The translations under genes were made by a program, and so were the position numbers. 64,000 nucleotides of DNA, taken from assembly GCA_036675345.1 (NCBI GenBank), contig JAKFFE010000017.1:186001-250000 (forward strand), written 5' to 3'. Shown piece by piece: positions 13,732-21,608 of this stretch (positions are counted from its first letter, which is position 1; the number at the start of each line of letters is the position of its first letter). Source of the DNA: JALYOC01 sp036675345 (GTDB lineage: Bacteria; Myxococcota; Myxococcia; Myxococcales; Myxococcaceae). Under the pieces are notes generated by a model. It was not told the DNA's origin, searched no databases, and saw nothing but the letters and a program-made list of their open reading frames with translations.

Positions 13732-16569
13732 TTACGGAGAAGCCGAAGGGGGCGCAAGCGCGTCCAGCAGCGAGCGGACCTGCGCCCACTCGGGGTGGCC
13801 AGGCTGTGCAAAGGAGGCGAACAGCCCGTCCGCCCGCTGGGCTTCCGTGCGCGCGGCCTCCCGGTCCCCCAGGGCGCGGTGACACCGGGCCAGCAGTGAG
13901 TGCAACCGGGCCAGGTTGATCGGTCGGCCCGGATGCGAGGACAGGAGGCGGGCGGCCCGCTGGGCCAGCCCTTGGGCCTCCTGGGCGTCGTCCAGGGCCA
14001 GGGCCCCCTCGGCCGCGGCCAACAGGGTGAGCGCGGTCTCCAGATGACCCGGCTCCCGGACCTGTTCGGACACCTCCACTCCCTTGCGCAGCGAGGCCAT
14101 CCCGGCCCGACGCTGACCGGCGGCGATCAGCACCGTGCCCAGCTTGCGGTAGGCATCGGCGGTCAACGGGTGCCGCGCCCCGTACTTCGCCTCCCGCATC
14201 GCCACCGCCCGCTGCGCCAGGGGGACGGCCTGGAAGGTCCGCCCCAGCCCCACCAGCGCCTCCGCCCGGCCCAGCAGCGACGCGGCCACGAACGGATGGT
14301 CCGGGCCCACGGACTCCTCCCGCAGCCGCTGGGCCTCTTCGAAGTGGGCCAGGGACTCGGCGTAGGCCCCACGCTCCGAGTCCAGCCACCCCAGATTCCC
14401 CAACTCCAGGGAGACGTTCGCCTCCGGTCCCAGGAAGCGCCGGCGCAGGGCGATCGACGCCTGGAACAGCTCGCGCGCCGCCTGGACCTGTCCCAGGTTC
14501 ATCTTCGCCATCGCGATCATGGCCATGATCGACGCCAGCTCCGGGTGGTCGTCTCCCAGCACCTGGCGATGCAGCAGCAGGCCTCGCTCCAGCGCCTCCA
14601 GCGCCCTGGGAGCCTGGCCCTGCCGGAGCCGGGCGATCCCCAGGTTGGTCAGCGCCGCGGCCCGATCCCAGGCCTGCTCGGGCAGCGCCCGCTCGCGGAT
14701 CGCCAGGTCGCGGCCCCAGGCCTCCGCCGCCTGGGCATAGTCCCCGGCCCCGAAGGCGGCGAAGCCCTCGGCGTTGGCCAGCCGCGCCGCGGCCTCCTCG
14801 CTGCGACCGTCCAGCCGGGCCACCATGCTGCGGGCGATCTGCATCCACAGGCGGGCGCGGTCGTGCTCTCCTTCGTTGGTGGTGACCTGGACCAGGTGGG
14901 TCCAGGCGAAGGCCGCCTGGATCGGCAGTCGCGCCTCCTCCGCCCGCAAGGCCGCGCCCAGGCACCCCTCCCTTGCCGCGGCATCCTCCTGCAGGGTCAG
15001 CGCCTCGCACTCCAGCAAGGCCGCCTCCGCCACCAGCCCGGGGGCGCCGGCTTCGGCGGCCGCATTGAGCAGCGAGCGGCTCTCCGCCAGCGTCTGGTCC
15101 ACCTGGTTGGCCTGGAACCGGGCCCTGGCCTCCACCAGCCGCTGGCTCAACCCTGGCGGCAAGGGCGCCGAATGGGCGGGCGCAGGGACGGCGGTGGCGC
15201 AGGCGGCCACGCTCTCCAGGGCGTCCACCGCCTGCGGCGCCCGCAGCACCAGGGCCCCATCCGCCGCCGAGAGCAGGCGGGTCAGGGCGCCCAACCCGGC
15301 GGCCCTCGTCTCCAGGCACTCCAGCCGGGCCTCCATCACCGGCGCCGGGGTCACCCTCCGGACCCGGGTGGCCACACACACCTCCCGCCGGGTGGCCAGC
15401 CATCCCTGGGCATAACGATCCAGCGCCGCCTGGACCCGGCGCGAGAGCTCGGCCGCGCCCGGGGTTCCGCTGGCCAGGAAGGCAGCCTCCACTCGCTGGC
15501 GGGAGGCCGCGTCCCACGCCAGCCCCAGCCGGGCCTCTCCTCCCTCACAGGACTGCAGCAGCCGCTGCTGGTTCCAGTTCCAGAGGGTGACGAAGGCGAA
15601 GGACGCCACCGCCACCGTGACCGTCACCCGCAGCCAGCGTCGGCGGCGAACTGGGGGTCGGGGCTGCAGCGCGGTCAGCAGCGCCTCCATCGACGGGAAG
15701 CGGGAGTCCGCCTCCGCGGAGAGGCCGCGCGCCACCACCGCCCGGAGCCAGGCGGGGACGGCGCTTCCCTCCGGGGGCGGGCGCAGCTCACCCAAGGTGG
15801 CGGCGGTGGCCCGCTGCGCCGGGTTGTCTCCCCCAAAGGGAAGCGCTCCGTACAGGGCCTCGTAAAGGGTGACGCAGAAGGAGAACTGGTCCGCCCGGGG
15901 ATCGGAGGCGGCGCCCCACAGCTGTTCGGGGGCCAGGTACTCGGGGGTCCCCACCACCGGCACCGGCGGGGAGGTGACCTCCGGGCTCCCGGCGGTGGGG
16001 GCAGCGGGGGCGGCCAGGCCGAAGTCGCTCACCCGGACCCGGCCCTCGACGCCGATCAGCACGTTCTCCGGTTTGAAGTCCCGGTGCACCAGCCCGGCCC
16101 GGTGGGCGGCCGCCAGTCCCTGGCCGGCCTGGAACAGCACCTCGCGGATCTCCTCCCAGCCGCGGGGGGCGCTGCGCATCCAGCGGCGGAGGTCCTGCCC
16201 CTCCACCAGCTCCATCGCCAAATACACCTGCGAGCCCACCTCCCCGGCGTCGTGCACGTGGACCACGTGGGGGTGGGCCAGCTTGGCCATGGCCCGGGCC
16301 TCGCGCAGCAACCTCCCCTGCTGCTCCTCCTGGGCCGGCCCCGGAGGCAGCGGGCGCAGCAGCTTGAGCGCCACCTTCCGGTCCAGTTGGGGATCGTAGG
16401 CGGTGTAGACCACCCCCATCCCCCCGGCACCGATGAAGCCCAGCAGCACGTAGCGACCCAGCCGGGTGGGCGCCGCCAGCTCCGACTCCGGGGTCGGGGG
16501 AAGGCCCCCCTCCTCCTGGCCAGGTGCATAGGGCCGGGTCGGGCGCTGATCGTCTTCGGCGGAGGACAA
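13732..16569 (-). CDS. Membrane Ser/Thr protein kinase with a large TPR domain
   Basis: The 945-residue protein is a PknB-type kinase common in Myxococcota. The cytoplasmic kinase domain (about 38-300) has the Gly-rich loop IGAGGMGVVY at 46-55, K69, HRDFKPEN with D164, D182FG and APEQL at 213-217, so it should be active. A single transmembrane segment follows basic residues (about 313-331). The remaining 600 residues are helical repeats of TPR type (for example LAESRSLLNAAAEAG, YAQAAEAWGRDLAIRERALP, QAPRALEALERGLLL), probably outside the inner membrane, suited to sensing or partner binding. It is divergent from the histidine kinase at 16645. Substrates are unknown. Confidence 0.93.
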   Translation of the reverse strand: MSSAEDDQRPTRPYAPGQEEGGLPPTPESELAAPTRLGRYVLLGFIGAGGMGVVYTAYDPQLDRKVALKLLRPLPPGPAQEEQQGRLLREARAMAKLAHPHVVHVHDAGEVGSQVYLAMELVEGQDLRRWMRSAPRGWEEIREVLFQAGQGLAAAHRAGLVHRDFKPENVLIGVEGRVRVSDFGLAAPAAPTAGSPEVTSPPVPVVGTPEYLAPEQLWGAASDPRADQFSFCVTLYEALYGALPFGGDNPAQRATAATLGELRPPPEGSAVPAWLRAVVARGLSAEADSRFPSMEALLTALQPRPPVRRRRWLRVTVTVAVASFAFVTLWNWNQQRLLQSCEGGEARLGLAWDAASRQRVEAAFLASGTPGAAELSRRVQAALDRYAQGWLATRREVCVATRVRRVTPAPVMEARLECLETRAAGLGALTRLLSAADGALVLRAPQAVDALESVAACATAVPAPAHSAPLPPGLSQRLVEARARFQANQVDQTLAESRSLLNAAAEAGAPGLVAEAALLECEALTLQEDAAAREGCLGAALRAEEARLPIQAAFAWTHLVQVTTNEGEHDRARLWMQIARSMVARLDGRSEEAAARLANAEGFAAFGAGDYAQAAEAWGRDLAIRERALPEQAWDRAAALTNLGIARLRQGQAPRALEALERGLLLHRQVLGDDHPELASIMAMIAMAKMNLGQVQAARELFQASIALRRRFLGPEANVSLELGNLGWLDSERGAYAESLAHFEEAQRLREESVGPDHPFVAASLLGRAEALVGLGRTFQAVPLAQRAVAMREAKYGARHPLTADAYRKLGTVLIAAGQRRAGMASLRKGVEVSEQVREPGHLETALTLLAAAEGALALDDAQEAQGLAQRAARLLSSHPGRPINLARLHSLLARCHRALGDREAARTEAQRADGLFASFAQPGHPEWAQVRSLLDALAPPSASP

Positions 16570-16644
16570 GGCGGAGCCATCCTAGCCGGTCTCCGGGGCG
16601 CGGATTCGAGCCCGGCCGACTGCGTTGAGGGCTAGGCTGGGGGG

Positions 16645-18414
16645 GTGACGACCCTTGCCCACCGGGGGCTGTGGCAGGACCGGTTCATCCCGCAGGCGGT
16701 GCTGCTCGGCTCGGAGGACGCCCGGCGGCGCGCCCGGATCCTGGTCGGCTTCTGCTTCGCGCTCAGCGCGGTGGGCGCGATGTTCACCCTGCTGGCCTTC
16801 TTCGCCTACCGGCTGCCGCTGGTGGGGGCGGTGACCTCGGTGGCCACGGTGGCGGTGTTCTCCGCCCCGCTGGTGTTCCGGCTCAGCGGGTCGGCGGATC
16901 TGGCCGCCCACCTGGTGTGTCTGGCGGTGGTGTTCCCGACCCTGGTGATCGCCGGCAGCATCGAAGGGCTCACCTCCCCTGCCCTCTCCTGGCTGGCGGT
17001 GGCCCCGCTGCTCTCCGCGGTGATCGCCACCCGCCCCCGGGTGGGGGTGGTGTGGGCGCTGGTGGCGGTGCTGGGAATGTTGATCCTGTTCGCGCTGGAT
17101 CGGGTGGGGCTGCTGCCCAACCACGAGCTGGATCCGCTCACCCGGCGCTTCGCCTCCGGGATGAGCTACGCCTCGCTGGTGGTGGTGGTGCTGGCCTGGG
17201 TGATGATCAACGAGTCACTTCGGTCCCGGGCCAACCGCGAGCTGCAGCTGGCGCGCGAACAGGCGATGCTTTCCGAACGGCTGGCCGCGCTGGGCACCCT
17301 GGCCGCCGGGGTGGCGCACGAGATCAACAACCCGCTGGCGTACGTGCTGGGGAACGCCCAGCTGGCGGCGGAGACCCTGCGCGAGGAGGGCCCGCTGGAT
17401 GCCCGGGTCCGCGCCGAGCTGGCCAGCCACATCCGGGAGATCGCCGAAGGGTCGGGGCGGGTGCGGGACATCGTCACCGACCTGCGGATCTTCGCCCGCG
17501 GGGAGGAGGACGGGGCCCGCAGCACCGAGCTGTGGCCGGTGATCGACAGCTGCATCCGGCTGCTGGGGTTCCAGCTGCGCCGCAAGGCCCAGGTGATCCG
17601 GGAGGTGGGCCCCACCCCGGCGGTGGCCGCCCCGGCCAGCCGGCTGGGACAGGTGTTCGTGAACCTGCTGGCCAACGCGGTGCAGGCGATGCCGGAGCGG
17701 CTCCCGGAGGACAACACCATCCGGATCTCCACCTCCACCGGTCCGTCGGGCGAGGCGGTGATCGAGCTGGAGGACAACGGGGAGGGGATCCCGTCCGAGC
17801 TGCAGCAGCGGATCTTCGATCCGTTCTTCACCACCCGGCAGGGCAGCGGCACCGGCCTGGGGCTGGCCATCTGCCATGCGATCGTCACCGGGGTGGGCGG
17901 ACGGCTGGAGCTGGAGAGCCAGGTCGGTCGGGGGACCCTATTCCGGCTCCACCTGCCCCCGGCGGATGCCGCCGTGCTGCCCCCGCAACTGACCCCGGTG
18001 CCTCCGTTGCGGGCCCAGGAGCTGCCCCGCCCACGGGTGATGGTGATCGACGACGAGCCCACCCTGTGCGCGATGGCGGAGCGGGCCCTGGAAGGAGAGT
18101 TCGAGGTGGTCTCCTTCTACGAGCCCACCGACGCGCTGGACCGGCTGCTCCACGGGGACGGCGAGTGGGACCTGATCCTCTGTGACGTGATGATGCCGCT
18201 GATGCGCGGGGACGAGCTGATCCGCCGCGCCCAGGCCCGTCTCCCCGATCTCCCCCGCCGGCTGATCTACATGACCGGGGGAACCCTGCAGGAGCGCAGC
18301 GAGCTGGTGAAGGACGGGGCCCGGCTGCTGCTCAAGCCCTTCGATCTGGGGCTACTGCGGCGGCTGGCCCGGGAGGTCACCGAGAGCGGGAAGGACCGGC
18401 TGGGCACGGGGTAA
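16645..18414 (+). CDS. Hybrid sensor histidine kinase with C-terminal receiver
   Basis: The 589-residue product has about five or six N-terminal membrane helices (about 30-190), a HisKA domain with phosphoacceptor H225 in AAGVAHEINNPLAYVLGNAQ, and an HATPase domain (N box VNLLANAVQAM, G1 LEDNGEGIP, G2 GSGTGLGLAICHAIV). The C-terminal receiver (about 457-575) has DDEP, phosphoacceptor D in LILCDVMMP, a T in MTGG and the K in LLLKPFD. No PAS or periplasmic sensor domain is visible, so the membrane region itself may sense the signal. The start is GTG 16645 in a G-rich context. It is divergent from the Ser/Thr kinase gene, with 75 bases between. Confidence 0.93.
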   Translation: MTTLAHRGLWQDRFIPQAVLLGSEDARRRARILVGFCFALSAVGAMFTLLAFFAYRLPLVGAVTSVATVAVFSAPLVFRLSGSADLAAHLVCLAVVFPTLVIAGSIEGLTSPALSWLAVAPLLSAVIATRPRVGVVWALVAVLGMLILFALDRVGLLPNHELDPLTRRFASGMSYASLVVVVLAWVMINESLRSRANRELQLAREQAMLSERLAALGTLAAGVAHEINNPLAYVLGNAQLAAETLREEGPLDARVRAELASHIREIAEGSGRVRDIVTDLRIFARGEEDGARSTELWPVIDSCIRLLGFQLRRKAQVIREVGPTPAVAAPASRLGQVFVNLLANAVQAMPERLPEDNTIRISTSTGPSGEAVIELEDNGEGIPSELQQRIFDPFFTTRQGSGTGLGLAICHAIVTGVGGRLELESQVGRGTLFRLHLPPADAAVLPPQLTPVPPLRAQELPRPRVMVIDDEPTLCAMAERALEGEFEVVSFYEPTDALDRLLHGDGEWDLILCDVMMPLMRGDELIRRAQARLPDLPRRLIYMTGGTLQERSELVKDGARLLLKPFDLGLLRRLAREVTESGKDRLGTG

Positions 18415-18554
18415 GACTTCCGGTCCCGCGGGAGCCGGTGCACCCGCTGGGCGATCCCCCCCCCGCCCCGGACCCCGGTGAGCCGTGCGCGTTGAGTGGG
18501 GTCGCAGCTGGCGGGGCGCAGGTCAGATCGGGTTCCTCCGTCCGCAACGGCGGA

Positions 18555-18585
18555 GGGCCGCCCCGGACTTTTCCGGAAGCGGCCC
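18555..18585. terminator. Nested GC hairpin after sucD, possible terminator
   Basis: Arms GGGCCGC and GCGGCCC enclose an inner CCGGA/TCCGG stem, 32 bases past the sucD stop. There is no T-tract. The rest of the 200-base gap to the histidine kinase gene shows nothing else I recognise. Confidence 0.4.
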
Positions 18586-18616
18586 CCTCGCTGCGTTCAA
18601 GACCGAAGGCGTTCGA

Positions 18617-19513
18617 CTACTTCTTGGCTGCCGCCCGCTTGACCGCTTCCTGCAGGGTGGTGCCCAGCTCGGCCGGGGACGCCGCCATCAGGATCCCGGC
18701 GGCCTCCATGGCCTTGATCTTCTCCGCCGCGGTGCCCTTGCCACCGGAGATGATCGCCCCGGCGTGGCCCATCCGCTTCCCCTCGGGGGCGGACTGCCCG
18801 GCGATGAAGCCGGCCATCGGCTTCTTGACGTGCTTCTTCACGAACTCGGCGGCCTCCTCTTCGGCGCTGCCGCCGATCTCGCCGATCATGATGATCGCGT
18901 CGGTCTCCGGATCCTTGTTGAACAGGTCCAGCACGTCGATGAAGTTGGTCCCGTTCACCGGGTCCCCGCCGATCCCCACCGCCGAGGACTGGCCCAGGCC
19001 GAGGTTGGTCAGCTGGAACACCGCCTCGTAGGTCAGGGTCCCCGAACGGGAGACCACGCCAATCCGGCCCGGCTTGTGGATGTGGCCGGGCATGATCCCG
19101 ATCTTGCACTTGCTGCCGGGGCTGATCACCCCCGGGCAGTTGGGACCGATCAGCCGGATCCCCGGCTTGCTCTCCAGGTAGCGCTTGGCCTTGACCATGT
19201 CGTTCACCGGGATCCCCTCGGTGATCACGATGATCAGCGCCACCCCGGCGTCCGCCGCCTCCATGATCGCGTCCGCCGCGAAGGGGGGCGGCACGAACAC
19301 CACCGAGGCGTTGGCCCCGGTGGCGGCCACTGCCTCGGCCACGGTGTTGAACAAGGGGACCTTGTCCTCGAACTTGCCGCCACCCTTACCGGGGACGACG
19401 CCGCCGACGACGTTGGTGCCGTACTCCATGCACTGCTTGGCATGGAATGAGCCCGCGGAGCCGGTGATGCCCTGCACCAGCAACTTCGTGTCCTGATTGA
19501 CCAGAATCGCCAT
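18617..19513 (-). CDS. sucD: Succinyl-CoA synthetase alpha subunit
   Basis: SucD carries the phospho-His of succinyl-CoA synthetase, which converts succinyl-CoA to succinate with substrate-level NTP formation. The 298-residue protein has the CoA-binding fold (KLLVQGITGSAGSFHAKQC), LIGPNCPGVI, then GVVSRSGTLTYEAV and the active-site His region (GFIAGQSAPEGKRMGHAGAI). Length is normal. It starts 9 bases after sucC, with AGGAG upstream of the ATG. Confidence 0.98.
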   Translation of the reverse strand: MAILVNQDTKLLVQGITGSAGSFHAKQCMEYGTNVVGGVVPGKGGGKFEDKVPLFNTVAEAVAATGANASVVFVPPPFAADAIMEAADAGVALIIVITEGIPVNDMVKAKRYLESKPGIRLIGPNCPGVISPGSKCKIGIMPGHIHKPGRIGVVSRSGTLTYEAVFQLTNLGLGQSSAVGIGGDPVNGTNFIDVLDLFNKDPETDAIIMIGEIGGSAEEEAAEFVKKHVKKPMAGFIAGQSAPEGKRMGHAGAIISGGKGTAAEKIKAMEAAGILMAASPAELGTTLQEAVKRAAAKK

Positions 19514-19522
19514 GGTGCGCTC

Positions 19523-20689
19523 CTACAAAGCCTTCACGGCGGCGACGGCCTTCTCAGCCGCCTGCCGCAGGTTGTCCGCGGGGGTGATCGCCAGCCCGGA
19601 ATTGGCCAGGATCTTCTTGCCCGCCTCGACGTTGGTCCCTTCCAGGCGCACCACCAGCGGCACCTTGAGCTGGACCTCCTTCGCCGCGGCGACCACGCCC
19701 TCGGCGATCACGTCACACTTCATGATCCCGCCGAAGATGTTGACCAGCACGGCCTTCACCTCCGGATCCTTGAGGATCAGCTTGAAGGCCGAGGTGACCT
19801 TCTCCTTGGTGGCCCCGCCGCCCACGTCCAGGAAGTTGGCCGGCTTGCCGCCCACCAGCTTGATGGTGTCCATGGTGGCCATCGCCAGCCCGGCCCCGTT
19901 CACCATGCAGCCGATGTTGCCCTCCAGGGAGATGTAGGCCAGGTCGAACTCCTTGGCCTCCGCCTCCCGGGGATCCTCCTCGGCGATGTCCCGGTACTCG
20001 GCGATGTCCGCGTGGCGGTACATGGCGTTGTCGTCGAAGTTCAGCTTGGCATCCAGCGCCATCACGCCGCCGTCCTTGAGGATCACCAGCGGGTTGATCT
20101 CCACCAGCGCAGCGTCGGTCTCCATGTACACCCGGTACAGGGCCCGGCAGAAGCCGACGAACTTGTTCACGGTGGGGCCGGAGAGGCCCAGCCCGAAGGC
20201 CAGCTTGCGGCCCTGGAAGTCCAAAAAGCCGACCGCGGGATCCACCGCCTCGCGCAGGATCTTCTCCGGGTGCTTGTTGGCGACCTCCTCGATCTCCACC
20301 CCACCCTCGCGGGAGGCCATGAAGGTGATGCGGGAGGTGGCGCGGTCCAGGGTCAGGCCCAGGTACAGCTCCTGGCCGATATCCAGACCCTCCTCGATGT
20401 AGACCTTGTGGACCTTCTGGCCTTCCGGCCCGGTCTGGTGGGTCTTGAGCATCATCCCCAGGATCTTGGAGGCCCACTCCTTGGCCTCCGCCGGGGACTT
20501 GGCCAGCTTCACACCGCCGCCCAGTCCGCGGCCTCCGGCGTGGATCTGCGCCTTGACCACGGTCACCTTGGTGCCCAGGTCCTTGGCCGCGCGCTCTGCC
20601 TCATCCGGCGAGTGCACCAGGATGCCGCGGGGCACCGGTACGCCGAACTTCTTGAAGATCTCTTTGCCCTGATACTCGTGGATTTTCAT
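19523..20689 (-). CDS. sucC: Succinyl-CoA synthetase beta subunit (ADP/GDP-forming)
   Basis: SucC holds the ATP-grasp nucleotide site and the succinate site. The 388-residue length is the family norm. Motifs are MKIHEYQGKEIFKKFGVPVP at the start, VKAQIHAGGRGLGGGVKLAK, LVEINPLVILKDG and GCMVNGAGLAMATMD. ATG 20689 is chosen from the family start and the GGAGG 5 bases upstream. The 286 bases upstream to the DUF2569 gene hold A/T-richer sequence with a TTTCGCTTTTGAGCG hairpin, and no clear -35/-10 pair. Confidence 0.98.
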   Translation of the reverse strand: MKIHEYQGKEIFKKFGVPVPRGILVHSPDEAERAAKDLGTKVTVVKAQIHAGGRGLGGGVKLAKSPAEAKEWASKILGMMLKTHQTGPEGQKVHKVYIEEGLDIGQELYLGLTLDRATSRITFMASREGGVEIEEVANKHPEKILREAVDPAVGFLDFQGRKLAFGLGLSGPTVNKFVGFCRALYRVYMETDAALVEINPLVILKDGGVMALDAKLNFDDNAMYRHADIAEYRDIAEEDPREAEAKEFDLAYISLEGNIGCMVNGAGLAMATMDTIKLVGGKPANFLDVGGGATKEKVTSAFKLILKDPEVKAVLVNIFGGIMKCDVIAEGVVAAAKEVQLKVPLVVRLEGTNVEAGKKILANSGLAITPADNLRQAAEKAVAAVKAL

Positions 20690-20975
20690 CCGGCCTCCGT
20701 AAGGGGTGGCCCTTGTCCATTGCGCGGTTCCGAAGGTCAAGCGGTTCGAACCTTGCCGCTCTGGAAAGAATTCGGGAGCCCAGGCCCGCCCGGACCCCGG
20801 AAACACCCCAGCTACTGGCAAACAGGTATTTCGCTTTTGAGCGGAAAGTTCTAGAAATGCGGTCGCTGTTCGACCCCGGCCACCGTGCCGAGCCGTCCAC
20901 GCGCCTCCCCGGAGGCTCAACGCGCGTCGTCCCCATCCCGGACGCCGCGCGTTGTCTTTTCCAGGGGCCCAGGGG

Positions 20976-21605
20976 TCAGCGAACGAAGGTGTTCCGGACC
21001 CGCTTCGAGACCAGGAAGTAGGGGATCCAGATACAGGCCTGCACCACCACCTTCACCAGCTCACCGATCCCCTGGCCCTCGATGCTCTCCGCAGGCAGCT
21101 GGCCGGCAAGCACCTCGTCGATGGCGATGATCAGGATCCGGAACAGGAAGAACCCCACCATCAGCCGGGGAACCGCCGACTTGCGCAGGAAGAACAGGGT
21201 CGCGATCACCCCGCTGGCCAGGATCAGCAGGCTGTTGCCCACCAGCTCGAACAGGATCACCGGGCCCCACATCGGGTGGTAGGCCTCCGAGCCCTCGGTG
21301 GTGAGGAACTCCCACTGCGGCCCGGTGAGGATCGGGAGAAGCTCTCCCAGCACCATCACGGTGAGACCGATCAAATTGAACACCAGGCCGATCGCCGGAA
21401 ACACCAGCCATCCTCCGATCCCCACCGGCTCGTCGGCCTCGGCCAGTGGCGAGGCGGGAGCCACCGGTTCGCGAGGCGCCCCGGCCGGGTCCGAAGGCGC
21501 CAGCACCGCGGCCAGCGGGACCGAGGAGGAGGTGACCGACCCGAGGCAGTTGGGGCAGAATTCGGCGGTCTCCGTCAACGCACTCCGACAGGTTGGGCAG
21601 GTCAT
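20976..21605 (-). CDS. Zinc-ribbon membrane protein with DUF2569-like domain
   Basis: The 209-residue protein starts with a zinc ribbon (MTCPTCRSALTETAEFCPNC, two CxxC knuckles), then a Pro/Ala-rich linker (about 25-65), and four hydrophobic helices beginning with GIGGWLVFPAIGLVFNLIG, the opening of DUF2569. The helices are separated by short loops and the protein ends in basic residues (SKRVRNTFVR). Function is unknown for this family. I chose ATG 21605; ATG 21623 would add six residues. It is head-to-head with the transglutaminase-like gene, with only 3 bases between start codons, so promoters must lie inside one or both genes. Confidence 0.75.
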   Translation of the reverse strand: MTCPTCRSALTETAEFCPNCLGSVTSSSVPLAAVLAPSDPAGAPREPVAPASPLAEADEPVGIGGWLVFPAIGLVFNLIGLTVMVLGELLPILTGPQWEFLTTEGSEAYHPMWGPVILFELVGNSLLILASGVIATLFFLRKSAVPRLMVGFFLFRILIIAIDEVLAGQLPAESIEGQGIGELVKVVVQACIWIPYFLVSKRVRNTFVR

Positions 21606-21608
21606 CCG

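Noticed and set aside
13262..15517. 751-codon frame with ndk at its end, as a fusion protein
   Set aside because: The upstream part is a wrong frame of the kinase gene. ndk has its own ATG and ribosome site at 13699.
13900..16635. 911-codon + strand open frame opposite the Ser/Thr kinase
   Set aside because: Low-complexity His/Gln/Gly/Arg composition; the minus strand carries an intact kinase with all catalytic motifs.
20690..20975. Riboswitch or small RNA gene before sucC
   Set aside because: Only a short TTTCGC...GCG hairpin is visible, with no recognisable aptamer core.
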